A DNA stretch of 64,000 nucleotides from an uncultured Lachnospiraceae bacterium (lineage in GTDB: Bacteria > Bacillota > Clostridia > Lachnospirales > Lachnospiraceae), in contig CAMNQH010000001.1 in the NCBI GenBank assembly GCA_946549035.1, positions 44,523-108,522 of the forward strand. Direction: 5' to 3'. Shown one piece after another: positions 1-7,908 of the stretch. The position numbers were made by a program, and so were the translations under genes. Numbering within the stretch: the first letter of the stretch is position 1; each line of letters opens with the position of its first letter. The notes beneath the pieces are model-generated. The model did not search any database, was not told the DNA's origin, and saw only the letters and a program-made list of their open reading frames with translations.

Positions 1-940
1 TTCCATTATATCCGGTAAGGGCAATGATGCCTTTCGCTCCCCGGTAAGAAGCGTCCGGATGTTCCTCCAGGAACTGATCTAACAAGGGTACGCAATCGTA
101 AGCGCCCACCACAGTAGTTCCGTCCGGCTGTATGTATTCGCAGGTAGGTTTTCCGTTTTCATCCAAAATCATCTTGGCCGCATAACCATAATTATCGTAG
201 CTGTGATAATAACTCAAATCATCCAGGGACAAAACAAAGGCCTTTTTGTCCGGGGGCAACAGAATCGTTGCCGGCTTATATACCGTATTTCCGTTCTCAT
301 CCGTCTCTGTCTCAATCAAATCATGGATGCTCACCAGAACATAACCTCTGTCATACATTTCCTGAGTAATCTTCTGAAATTCACTTACCGTGGTCATCCA
401 CTGATTATTTCCCACTGCTTGAGGATTGGTATCCTGATTGGCAAACGCCCGCTCCGGATCCACTACCAGGGTATGATAAAATACATGAGTCACTTCATCC
501 ATATTGACCGGAACTAAAGTAGCTTTGATGTTTTCATAATCGGCGACCTTATCCTGCAATTCTGTATTGGTATCAAACCCGGGCATCCCTTTTACCATTT
601 CTATCGCCGCGTCATAATCATAAGAGGCTGCCAGACGCTCAGCCTGTTCCAAAAGCTGGGAGCCCTGCTGCATCGTCTCTTCCGTCTCATTCTCCTCTGT
701 CTTCGGCTCTTCTTCCGGCGTTTTTTCTTTTGCATCTTTGGAGGAATCTTGACCGTCCTTGCCGTCCTCTCCAGCCGGGTCGGCAGACGCCGTAACCGAA
801 TCCTGGTTATCCCCGCTGCCAACATAGCCTTTATGTGACAAAATCAGCGTCACACCTACAATTGCTCCCAATACCACAACAAAGGCACATAGGGCAAGTA
901 CTGTCATTTGTATTTTTTTGGCGTTCTTTTGTTTTTTCAT
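1..940 (-). CDS. Polysaccharide deacetylase-like secreted protein, C-terminus beyond window
   Basis: The frame is open from an ATG at 940 to the window edge, so about 313 residues are visible and the C-terminus is missing. The N-terminus is lysine-rich, followed by one hydrophobic segment (about residues 10-32) that serves as signal anchor, then a Ser/Glu/Lys-rich linker (about 38-85), which suggests an extracytoplasmic protein. The second half holds a segment typical of NodB-type deacetylases: a region like EFQKITQEMYDRGY followed by an FVLSLDD strand, the position where this family carries its metal-binding Asp pair. The expected HxxxH motif would lie outside the window. Substrate is unknown; peptidoglycan or surface glycan is likely for the family. 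Its own promoter is visible upstream. I am fairly sure of the gene and moderately sure of the fold. Confidence 0.75.
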   Translation of the reverse strand, partial: MKKQKNAKKIQMTVLALCAFVVVLGAIVGVTLILSHKGYVGSGDNQDSVTASADPAGEDGKDGQDSSKDAKEKTPEEEPKTEENETEETMQQGSQLLEQAERLAASYDYDAAIEMVKGMPGFDTNTELQDKVADYENIKATLVPVNMDEVTHVFYHTLVVDPERAFANQDTNPQAVGNNQWMTTVSEFQKITQEMYDRGYVLVSIHDLIETETDENGNTVYKPATILLPPDKKAFVLSLDDLSYYHSYDNYGYAAKMILDENGKPTCEYIQPDGTTVVGAYDCVPLLDQFLEEHPDASYRGAKGIIALTGYNG

Positions 941-973
941 TTCCGCATACTCTCCCTTTTACATTCTTTTACT

Positions 974-1002
974 ATCATAATATGTCCCATCAAAATAATC
1001 AA
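974..1002 (-). promoter_or_regulatory. Sigma-A promoter for the deacetylase-like gene
   Basis: On the minus strand TTGATT (997-1002), a 17-nt spacer and TATGAT (974-979) fit a sigma-A promoter. Transcription would start near 967, giving a leader of about 27 nt before the ATG at 940. It lies in the 145-bp gap after the P-ATPase gene. Confidence 0.5.
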
Positions 1003-1085
1003 TTACAAATGCGTAATTTATTTCTTAAAAATTATTAAAAATTTTGGCAGTTCCTGTCGACACCTCTTTTATTTTCCATTCTATA

Positions 1086-3761
1086 TCACTGCTGTTTTTT
1101 CCCTCTAACACATAAAAACGCCATAATTTCATGGGCCAAAAGAGGAAAGGAGGCAAGCAGCAAGAGTCTTATCCATTCTCCCATCCCAAGGCACACCGTT
1201 CCGAAAGCCCCCACCAAAAACGGCTGCCTGGTCACTGCAAACTGGAGGAAAAATCCAAGAATACAGGCTAATATCATCAGCTTATTATCCTTATGGTTCA
1301 TGCGAAATACGGATCTTCGAATATTTCGCATTCCTACCGCATGGAACAGCTGTGACATTCCCAGCACCGTAAATGCATACGTCTGGGCACGAATCAGAAT
1401 CTCTTTTTGGGACAGCAATACAAGAAAATGCTCCAAGGCTAGCTCTCCATGGCTTGCTTTTATAATGCCATAAGGAAGCATCAGAAAAGCAGTCAGGCTT
1501 ATAGCCGCGATCAAAATCCCATAAAAGCAGGTACAGGCCAATCCTCCTCCCGCAAACAAGCTGTCGTTTGATTTTCTCGGGGGATTTTTCATCAGGCTGG
1601 CGCCGTCGTTTTTGTCCACACCCAATGCCAAAGCCGGAAGAGAATCTGTAATCAGATTAATCCAAAGGATATGGCTGGATTTCAAAGGTGAGGCCAATCC
1701 CAAAAGCACCGCTACAAACATGGTCATAATCTCTCCCAGATTGGAGGACAGCAAAAAAATCACGGATTTTTTTATATTTTCATATACTCCTCGTCCCTCT
1801 TCCATGGCCTTTTCAATGGTGGCAAAATTATCGTCTGTGAGAATCATATCCGCCGCCTGCTTTGCCACATCCGTTCCGGTCATGCCCATAGCAATCCCTA
1901 CATCCGCCGCTTTCAAGGAAGGCGCATCATTTACTCCGTCTCCGGTCATGGCGACAATATGTCCCAATTCCTGAAACCCCTTCACTATACGAACCTTATG
2001 CTCTGGGGAGACCCGGGCAAATACCCGGGTGTAGGGCAGACGTTCCAGCAGCCCTTCCTGGGAAAGTCTCTGTAATTCTTCTCCCGCCATACATTGGCTT
2101 GGATGGTTTACAATCCCAAGCTGGCTGGCAATGGCAAACCCTGTATCCACATGATCTCCGGTAATCATCACGGTGCCCACTCCGGCGGTTTTAAATTTTG
2201 CCACTGCCTGGGCCGCTTCCGGCCTGGCCGGATCCTTCATTCCCACCATCCCTACAAACGTCAGCTCTTCCTCCACCGGGTTTTGTCCTCCTTCCCGTTT
2301 GGCCAGAGCCAAAGTCCGCAGAGCGTTCCCGGACATATCCGCCTGAGCCCTTCGAATCTGCTCCCTATGTATAGCGGTAACAGACACCGCGATTCCATCT
2401 ATCAAAATTCTGCTACATTTTTTGATTACTTCATCAGGGGCTCCTTTGGTAAAAGTCACGGCCCCTTGTCCGCTTTGATGATAGGTAGACATCATTTTCC
2501 GCCGAGAGTCAAAGGGAAGCTCCTTTACCCGGGGGGATAGCTGCTCCAATTCCTGGCGATGAAGGCCGAACCCCTCCGCCAAATCCAGCAGCGCCAATTC
2601 TGTGGGATCACCAATCCGGCTCTCATACGTCAGTACCGCGTCATTACACAAGGTCATACCCCGCAGCAGCTCACTGTGAAGCTTCATTTCTATCTGATTT
2701 CTTCCGTACAGCTCTCCATTCATGTAACAGACTTCCACTGTCATTTTATTCTGAGTCAATGTTCCTGTCTTATCGGAGCATACCACACTCACAGCCCCAA
2801 GGGTTTCCACAGAAGGAAGCCTGCGGATAATCGTATTTACCTTTACCATGCGCGTTACGCTCAAGGCCAGACAAATGGTGACAACGGCTGGAAGCCCCTC
2901 TGGAACCGCGGCCACAGCCAAAGAAATTGCCGTAATTAACATTTCAAAAATGTTTCGTTTTTGAAGCACCGCGATCCCAAAAAGCAGAACGCAAAGCCCA
3001 AGAGATAAAAAACTTAACAGCCTGCCCAGCTCTCCCAGCCGTTTTTGCAGGGGTGTAGACTGGGTATGGCTTTCATTGATTAAGGAAGCAATTTTTCCAA
3101 TCTCCGTATCCATTCCTACTGCCGTTACCATACCCATGCCCCGCCCCTGGGTGACAATCGTTGACATATACGCCATATTTTTCCGATCTCCCAAGGGCAG
3201 CTCTTTGTCTGCTCGTTGTCCCGGCAGAAAGGAAGCGTCTTTCTCTTGGGCCAATGCCTCCCCTGTCAATGCAGACTCCTCGATTCTCAATTCCTTAGTC
3301 TGAATCAAGCGCATATCCGCCGGTACCTGATTCCCAGCCTCCAGGCACACAATATCCCCCAGCGCCAGTTGAGAAGCCGGAATTTCGATCTCTCTGCCGC
3401 CCCGTATCACATACGCTTTTGGACTTGTAAGTTTTTTGAGGGAATCCAAAGCTTTTTGAGCTTTTCCTTCTTGCATCAGCCCTACCAGAGCATTTACGCA
3501 CACCACCACCAGAATAATCACCGCGTCGCTGACTTCGTGCAAAAATAACGACACTGCGGCCGCTGCCAGAAGCACATAGATCAAAGGATCATTGAGCTGC
3601 TCCAAAAATGCTTCCGGCGCCGACTTTTTTCTGGCTTCTTTCAACTGGTTTGTCCCGTTTTTCTCAAGGCGCCTTTGAGCCTGCGCTTCTGTCAGACCAT
3701 TTTTTTCATCGCTGTCTAACATGACAGCAGTATCATGGACGCTTTTATATACAAACATCAT
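1086..3761 (-). CDS. Calcium-transporting P-type ATPase (type IIA)
   Basis: This is a membrane ion pump of about 891 residues driven by ATP. The phosphorylation site DKTGTLT lies near residue 330. The hinge motif GDGVNDAPSLKAADVG and the nucleotide-domain KGAPDE motif are present. M4 carries PEGLPA and M6 carries NLITDSLPALALG, the pattern of SERCA-like calcium pumps, so Ca2+ export is the best guess. The actuator loop reads TGEA where the family usually has TGES; the catalytic Glu is kept. A longer GTG start at 3767 overlaps the Shine-Dalgarno AAAGGAG, so ATG at 3761 or 3758 is the real start. The gene stands alone, with a convergent-free upstream gap shared divergently with the SnoaL-like gene. 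Confidence 0.93.
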   Translation of the reverse strand: MMFVYKSVHDTAVMLDSDEKNGLTEAQAQRRLEKNGTNQLKEARKKSAPEAFLEQLNDPLIYVLLAAAAVSLFLHEVSDAVIILVVVCVNALVGLMQEGKAQKALDSLKKLTSPKAYVIRGGREIEIPASQLALGDIVCLEAGNQVPADMRLIQTKELRIEESALTGEALAQEKDASFLPGQRADKELPLGDRKNMAYMSTIVTQGRGMGMVTAVGMDTEIGKIASLINESHTQSTPLQKRLGELGRLLSFLSLGLCVLLFGIAVLQKRNIFEMLITAISLAVAAVPEGLPAVVTICLALSVTRMVKVNTIIRRLPSVETLGAVSVVCSDKTGTLTQNKMTVEVCYMNGELYGRNQIEMKLHSELLRGMTLCNDAVLTYESRIGDPTELALLDLAEGFGLHRQELEQLSPRVKELPFDSRRKMMSTYHQSGQGAVTFTKGAPDEVIKKCSRILIDGIAVSVTAIHREQIRRAQADMSGNALRTLALAKREGGQNPVEEELTFVGMVGMKDPARPEAAQAVAKFKTAGVGTVMITGDHVDTGFAIASQLGIVNHPSQCMAGEELQRLSQEGLLERLPYTRVFARVSPEHKVRIVKGFQELGHIVAMTGDGVNDAPSLKAADVGIAMGMTGTDVAKQAADMILTDDNFATIEKAMEEGRGVYENIKKSVIFLLSSNLGEIMTMFVAVLLGLASPLKSSHILWINLITDSLPALALGVDKNDGASLMKNPPRKSNDSLFAGGGLACTCFYGILIAAISLTAFLMLPYGIIKASHGELALEHFLVLLSQKEILIRAQTYAFTVLGMSQLFHAVGMRNIRRSVFRMNHKDNKLMILACILGFFLQFAVTRQPFLVGAFGTVCLGMGEWIRLLLLASFPLLAHEIMAFLCVRGKKQQ

Positions 3762-3939
3762 CCCCACTCCTTTGCCCGTTTATCCTGGGACAATCTGAAA
3801 CATGTCCTAAGAAAAACTTATGCCGGGGACAAGAAGATTATGTTTCCGGATACGGATTTTCCTTAAAAATATATTTTCTTTTTCCAAAAAAAATGTTATG
3901 ATTGCTACAAAGTATTAGGGATGATTGGAGGATCACACA

Positions 3940-4308
3940 ATGACAAACAGAGAGCTTATTTTGAAATTTTATGATGAGGTTTTTAACAACTGGGATTTGT
4001 CCCATCTGGACGACTATATGCTGGACAACTACAAGCAGCACAACCCCGATGTACCTGAGGGAAAAGAAGGCTTTAAGGTATTTGCCGAAAAGTTCCTGTC
4101 CATGAAGCCTCACATGGACATCGCTAAAATCGTCTGTGAAGACGACATGGTAGTGGTATTTTTTAAATGTACCATGGGCGCCAACGGTATGGAAAATAAA
4201 GTTTTTGATATGTACCGCATTGAAAACGGCAAGCTGGCGGAGCACTGGGACTGCGTACAACATGATATCGGCGGTATCCAGCCAGTAAATGGGAATGGAT
4301 TATTTTAA
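3940..4308 (+). CDS. SnoaL/NTF2-like small protein
   Basis: A 122-residue cytoplasmic protein of the NTF2-like alpha+beta fold. Visible features are the N-terminal helix pair with NRELILKFYDEVFNNWD, the segment DDYMLDNYKQHNP, and the late strand GMENKVFDMYRIENGKLAEHWD, the layout of SnoaL-like cyclases and of many uncharacterised relatives. The chosen ATG has GGAGG eight bases upstream; the frame extends to a TTG at 3925 that overlaps this RBS and is rejected. It is one of two plus-strand genes and stands alone between divergent and convergent neighbours. No substrate can be assigned from sequence. Confidence 0.82.
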   Translation: MTNRELILKFYDEVFNNWDLSHLDDYMLDNYKQHNPDVPEGKEGFKVFAEKFLSMKPHMDIAKIVCEDDMVVVFFKCTMGANGMENKVFDMYRIENGKLAEHWDCVQHDIGGIQPVNGNGLF

Positions 4309-4336
4309 TACGCAATGTTTTTCCTAAAGATTTAAT

Positions 4337-4363
4337 AAAGAATCCGGCCAAGCCGGATTCTTT
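4337..4363. terminator. Bidirectional terminator between SnoaL-like and SDR genes
   Basis: A perfect 12-bp stem (4337-4348 and 4352-4363) with a 3-nt loop begins with AAAG and ends with CTTT, so it can act for the convergent genes on both strands. Confidence 0.8.
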
Positions 4364-4422
4364 GCCTAAAGCGGGCCTTTGGCGGCATAATTTTTTCCTG
4401 CCGCCGCAGCCCCCGCTATTTT

Positions 4423-5223
4423 TTATGGACGAAGTCCCAAACCACCTTCTAATGTAATCGTCTCTCCCGTCATAAACTTGAAATCCGGGGAAGCCAGCTG
4501 TACACAGACACGGCCGATTTCCAATTCCGAATCCCCCAAATGTCCCATAGGCGGAATATGAACATTCTTCTCATAGGCGTCGGGATATGCTTTCTGGAAC
4601 TGCTCCAACTGCGCTGTCCAGGCCAGCGGGCATACCACATTCACATTGATCCCGTCTTTGCCCCATTCAGTGGCAGCTACACGGGTTAATCCACGGATTC
4701 CCTCTTTGGCCGCCGCGTAAGCGCATTGTCCGTAATTGCCAAACAAACCTGCTCCGGAAGCAAAATTAATCACGGAACCTTTGCTTTTAGCCAAATACGG
4801 ATAGCATGCCTGCATATAGTAAAACGCCGCATAAAGTCCGGAATACAATGCCAGATCGAACTGCTCTGTCGTATGGTCAGCCAAAGTAACCCCAGAAGCC
4901 GAGGCCTGGGCATTGTTAATCAAGACGTCAATTCCGCCAAAGGTATCCACCGTCTGCTTTACTACATTTTCCACTACGGATTTATTATCCGCTCCGGCAG
5001 CAACATCCGCCTGAACCCAGAGAACCTTTACGCCATACTCTCGCTCCAATTCCTCTTTGGCGTCCTCCAGCTTCTTTATGTTCCTTCCGGTGATAACCAG
5101 GTTGGCGCCTTCCTTTGCATAAGCTGTGGCAATGCCGTACCCGATGGAACCGCATCTGCCGTCACTCAAAACGGCCCTTCCTGCACCCGTAATAATTACT
5201 GTCTTTCCACTGAAATTTCCCAT
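4423..5223 (-). CDS. SDR oxidoreductase, candidate 12-alpha-hydroxysteroid dehydrogenase
   Basis: A short-chain dehydrogenase of 266 residues. The nucleotide-binding segment TGAGR continues through a short insertion to GSIGYGIA (residues 12-31), NNAQ lies near 103, and the catalytic Ser156, Tyr169 and Lys173 sit in SGAG and YAAAK. From memory, the whole chain, including LINNAQASASG, SGLYA and WGKDGINVNVVCPLA, and the C-terminal GGLGLRP, resembles Clostridium 12-alpha-HSDHs, which oxidise the 12-alpha-hydroxyl of bile acids with NADP. Substrate is therefore inferred, not shown. ATG 5223 has AGAAGGGAGAAG upstream; the frame runs further up to 5289 without RBS support. It has its own strong promoter just after spoVAC. 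Confidence 0.85.
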   Translation of the reverse strand: MGNFSGKTVIITGAGRAVLSDGRCGSIGYGIATAYAKEGANLVITGRNIKKLEDAKEELEREYGVKVLWVQADVAAGADNKSVVENVVKQTVDTFGGIDVLINNAQASASGVTLADHTTEQFDLALYSGLYAAFYYMQACYPYLAKSKGSVINFASGAGLFGNYGQCAYAAAKEGIRGLTRVAATEWGKDGINVNVVCPLAWTAQLEQFQKAYPDAYEKNVHIPPMGHLGDSELEIGRVCVQLASPDFKFMTGETITLEGGLGLRP

Positions 5224-5270
5224 GATCTTCTCCCTTCTGCTGCATGGTTCTTGAAATTGCTTTTCTCTTG

Positions 5271-5284
5271 CAGCCTGCAGGCTG
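5271..5284. promoter_or_regulatory. Perfect 14-bp palindrome in the SDR leader
   Basis: CAGCCTGCAGGCTG is a perfect palindrome between the SDR promoter and its start codon, about 13-26 nt after the predicted transcription start. It could be a repressor operator; this is inference from symmetry and position only. Confidence 0.35.
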
Positions 5285-5303
5285 TACACTGCATTATGCT
5301 TAC

Positions 5304-5332
5304 AATATACCCTTTTTCATGAGACAAGTCAA
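5304..5332 (-). promoter_or_regulatory. Strong sigma-A promoter for the SDR gene
   Basis: TTGACT (5327-5332), 17-nt spacer, TATATT (5304-5309) on the minus strand. The -35 box begins 14 bp after the spoVAC coding region, so the SDR gene is a separate unit from the sporulation operon. Predicted start near 5297. Confidence 0.72.
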
Positions 5333-5341
5333 TCCGGTTTC

Positions 5342-5809
5342 TTAAAACACCCCAAAACACTTCCCAATCCAATACCCCAGCCCCAGCACCCAACTGGTAA
5401 AAATCCCATACAAAATCACCGGCCCTGCAATCGTAAAAATTTTACACCCAATCCCAAACACCTGTCCTTCTTTCTTAAATTCAATCGCCGGAGCAGCCAC
5501 AGAATTTGCAAATCCGGTAATCGGCACCAAAGCCCCAGCTCCGCCCCACTTTGCAATGGAAGGATAAATATTTAGCCCTGTTAAAAATATACTGGAAAAA
5601 ATCAAAATAATGCTATTCCAGGAGCCTGCCGTCTCTTTGTCTAATCCCATATTTCCTGCAATATTCAAAATCACCTGTCCAATGGTGCAGATGATTCCTC
5701 CAACCAAAAAGGCCTTCGCCATATTCGCCCACAGGGAATGGGTGGGCGTCACCTGTTTTACATATTCGTTATATTCCTGTTGCTGTTGCTGCTGTTCTTC
5801 CTTCGTCAT
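5342..5809 (-). CDS. spoVAC: Stage V sporulation protein AC
   Basis: A 155-residue membrane protein of the SpoVA channel, which moves Ca2+-dipicolinic acid into the forespore and out during germination. A glutamine-rich N-terminus (EEQQQQQQEYNEYV) is followed by PTHSLWANMAKAFLVGG and several hydrophobic helices, as in SpoVAC proteins. The ATG at 5809 has GAAAGGAGACAAGG upstream; a longer open frame to 5935 overlaps spoVAB and lacks support. It is the last visible spoVA gene; no spoVAD or spoVAE follows, which is unusual as these normally accompany spoVAC. Confidence 0.92.
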   Translation of the reverse strand: MTKEEQQQQQQEYNEYVKQVTPTHSLWANMAKAFLVGGIICTIGQVILNIAGNMGLDKETAGSWNSIILIFSSIFLTGLNIYPSIAKWGGAGALVPITGFANSVAAPAIEFKKEGQVFGIGCKIFTIAGPVILYGIFTSWVLGLGYWIGKCFGVF

Positions 5810-5859
5810 TCCTTGTCTCCTTTCACATTTCATGCAGCCCGAATTTCCTTGCTGCCGCC

Positions 5860-6282
5860 TTATTTTGCCATATGGTTTGCATAAAAATAAAAGGCCCCCG
5901 CCATTTTCCCCAAAGCCATGGCTACAAGCACCCAATTCTGTCCTTCCTTCATCTTTGTCCTGCGAAACATAATAGGGAAGGTATTAAGAATCTCCGCCAA
6001 GGCCACAGCCAGGCAGCCTGTATAAATCCCTGCAGACAACCCGAAAATATATAGCAGAGTCCTTCCCAATGGCAGGGGAAATTCAAAAATCGATATGAGA
6101 TTCCCACAGACCCCGCCTAAAAAAATTGCATTTTCATAGGTGAGAATATGGCTGTTCGTGCGGCTTTTTGCTGCAAACCGGGGAATCATCCCTAAGGATA
6201 TCACAAAGGCAAATACAGCCCCCGATATGGCAAAGCCGCCGGCCAATCCCAAAAATCCCAACATGATTTCCTTAGCCCACAT
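5860..6282 (-). CDS. spoVAB: Stage V sporulation protein AB
   Basis: A 140-residue integral membrane protein with about four or five hydrophobic segments (KEIMLGFLGLAGGFAISG at the start, then FVISLGMIPRF, and CGNLISIFEFPLPLG). Its length and gene order match SpoVAB, a membrane component encoded in the spoVA operon of Bacillus and Clostridia. The ATG at 6282 overlaps the end of spoVAA by 11 bp and is preceded by a GGAAAGG Shine-Dalgarno with a somewhat long spacing. The frame extends upstream to 6315 inside spoVAA but without a better RBS. Confidence 0.88.
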   Translation of the reverse strand: MWAKEIMLGFLGLAGGFAISGAVFAFVISLGMIPRFAAKSRTNSHILTYENAIFLGGVCGNLISIFEFPLPLGRTLLYIFGLSAGIYTGCLAVALAEILNTFPIMFRRTKMKEGQNWVLVAMALGKMAGAFYFYANHMAK

Positions 6283-6913
6283 CGTTCTTTGTACCTTTCC
6301 TGCCGCAATTTTCAATAAATGTGGTATCTACGTCTTGTTCGTACATCCGCATCTGCACCTGCATAGGCGTAGGATCGTGAGTCACCTTCTTGCGTCCAAA
6401 ATGGTTAAAAAAGATTAAAATCCCCAGGCCCAGGCCAATGGAATAGCAAACCTCCAGGGAGGTAAACCCATTGGATGGTTCCCCTGTTACCTGCTGATAA
6501 AACTTCGCAAATACGTCTGCTACTCCCACATCGTTATTAAAGGTCATAATTGTAAATGCCGAGCCAAAAAAGATTAAAATACACAAGAGAGAGGCTTTCA
6601 AATAGCCCAGCCATTTCGGCTCCTCTGTGGGAATATATTCCAGTACAAAATCCGGCTCCCCAATATTTTCCACCTCCAAATTGGGATATTCCTTCCCAAT
6701 GAGCTGAATCACTTTTAAGACAGAAAACACCGCTATGGACTGTTTTTCCTTTTTACCGGAAATTGGTTCCCGAAATTGATATACTTTCATGGTTTTCAGC
6801 TTATTCACCACAGCCTCGTTGGTACAAGTCAAGCTGGCAATATCCTTTAAGGTAACTCCCGGCGTTGTTACCTTCACATTCCGCTCAATACTAATATATA
6901 AGATTTCGCTCAT
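6272..6913 (-). CDS. spoVAA: Stage V sporulation protein AA
   Basis: A 213-residue membrane protein matching SpoVAA. A soluble N-terminal half (residues 1-115) begins with MSEILYISIERNVKV and contains DIASLTCTNEAVVNKLK. Two hydrophobic segments follow (about 118-140 and 170-187), then a basic cytoplasmic tail. The start ATG overlaps the stop of the upstream 58-residue ORF as ATGA, so the two are translationally coupled. It overlaps spoVAB by 11 bp. Expression is expected in the forespore from the sigma-G promoter 200 bp upstream. Confidence 0.9.
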   Translation of the reverse strand: MSEILYISIERNVKVTTPGVTLKDIASLTCTNEAVVNKLKTMKVYQFREPISGKKEKQSIAVFSVLKVIQLIGKEYPNLEVENIGEPDFVLEYIPTEEPKWLGYLKASLLCILIFFGSAFTIMTFNNDVGVADVFAKFYQQVTGEPSNGFTSLEVCYSIGLGLGILIFFNHFGRKKVTHDPTPMQVQMRMYEQDVDTTFIENCGRKGTKNDVG

Positions 6914-7086
6914 TCCAGGCCCTCATTTCTGCCGCCTCCTGCCAACATCTCCTCTTCCTGACGCACCAGCGTCCCTTCCGTAATCTCCGTGTGATCCTGT
7001 ACATAATTCAGGTAATAGAATATACCGCCCACAATAGCCAGAATCAGCAGGGACAGCAGGCACATCCGGTATAATTTATGACTCAT
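6910..7086 (-). CDS. 58-residue single-pass membrane protein, head of the spoVA unit
   Basis: A small ORF missed by length cut-offs. It has a short basic N-terminus, one hydrophobic helix (about residues 9-24, LLSLLILAIVGGIFYY), and an acidic tail. The RBS AAGGA lies nine bases before the ATG, and the stop TGA overlaps the spoVAA start as ATGA. It is the first gene after the sigma-G promoter at 7116-7144. I do not recognise it; its position suggests a forespore membrane protein made with the SpoVA channel. Coupling, RBS and promoter together make it likely real. Confidence 0.72.
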   Translation of the reverse strand: MSHKLYRMCLLSLLILAIVGGIFYYLNYVQDHTEITEGTLVRQEEEMLAGGGRNEGLE

Positions 7087-7115
7087 ACGCTCACTTCCTT
7101 TTTATTCTTTGGGTG

Positions 7116-7144
7116 TAGTATGCGGATTTTTTCATAAATTATAC
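7116..7144 (-). promoter_or_regulatory. Sigma-G forespore promoter of the spoVA unit
   Basis: On the minus strand GTATA (7140-7144), a 17-nt spacer and CATACTA (7116-7122) match the Bacillus sigma-G consensus GHATR-N17/18-CATWHTA at every position. It lies between the sigF stop and the 58-residue ORF, where spoVA operons of other spore formers start from sigma-G. Confidence 0.75.
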
Positions 7145-7185
7145 AATCCTCAGTAGATAAAGGGCACGATCATTTTAGTAACTTT

Positions 7186-7905
7186 TTATCCTCCTGCCAA
7201 TTTACGCAGATGAAGCAGAATTTTCTTTTCTAGACGACTCACCTGCACCTGACTTAATCCTAAGCTTTTTGCCACTTCCACCTGTGTTTTTTCCTGAAAA
7301 TATCGTTGTACAATTAACTCCCGCTCCGTTCCCTCCAGCTGTGCCATCAACTGGGTCAAAAGCATTTGATCCAATAATTTTTCATTTTCATTGCCTTTTT
7401 CCACAAGCCGGTCCGCCAGACAGACCTCATTCCCATCCGGCTGATAAATGGATTTATAAATAGATTCCACCTCCACGCTTGCCTCCAGAGCCATTACAAT
7501 TTCCTCACGCCGGATTCCGGTAGCTTCTTCCAGCTCCAGCAGGGTAACATCTCTCCCCAGCTCCTTCTGCAGGCGGCTTCTGGTTGCTGCAATTTTAGCT
7601 GCGCACTCCTTTAATCCCCGGCTGACCTTCAACATACCGTCGTCTCTCAAAAAACGTTTAATCTCGCCGGTAATCATAGGCACCGCATACGTGGAAAATT
7701 TTACCTCAAAAGCGGTATCAAACTTGTCAATGGCCTTCATCAATCCGATACTTCCGATTTGAAACAAGTCTTCTAAATCGTATCCCCGGTTTTCAAACCG
7801 CTTTACAATGCTCCATACCAGCCCCAAATTATTCTGTACCAGCTTGTCCCTCGCTTCTTTATCTCCTCTGTGCGACTGTTCGATCAAAGCGATGGTCTCT
7901 TCCAT
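7186..7905 (-). CDS. sigF: RNA polymerase sporulation sigma factor F
   Basis: A 239-residue sigma-70 family factor directing early forespore transcription. Region 2 is seen in GLVWSIVKRFENRGYDLEDLFQIG and KFSTYAVPMITGEIKRFLRDDG (residues 28-90). Region 3 carries LKVSRGLKE. Region 4 (about 185-239) has the helix-turn-helix with VEVAKSLGLSQVQVSRLEKK. The gene follows spoIIAB with a 3-bp gap and forms the classic spoIIAA-spoIIAB-sigF tricistron, in which SpoIIAB holds sigma F inactive. Length is typical (Bacillus 255). The region-2 and region-4 motifs would also suit sigma G, but the operon decides for F. Confidence 0.96.
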   Translation of the reverse strand: MEETIALIEQSHRGDKEARDKLVQNNLGLVWSIVKRFENRGYDLEDLFQIGSIGLMKAIDKFDTAFEVKFSTYAVPMITGEIKRFLRDDGMLKVSRGLKECAAKIAATRSRLQKELGRDVTLLELEEATGIRREEIVMALEASVEVESIYKSIYQPDGNEVCLADRLVEKGNENEKLLDQMLLTQLMAQLEGTERELIVQRYFQEKTQVEVAKSLGLSQVQVSRLEKKILLHLRKLAGG

Positions 7906-7908
7906 GTC

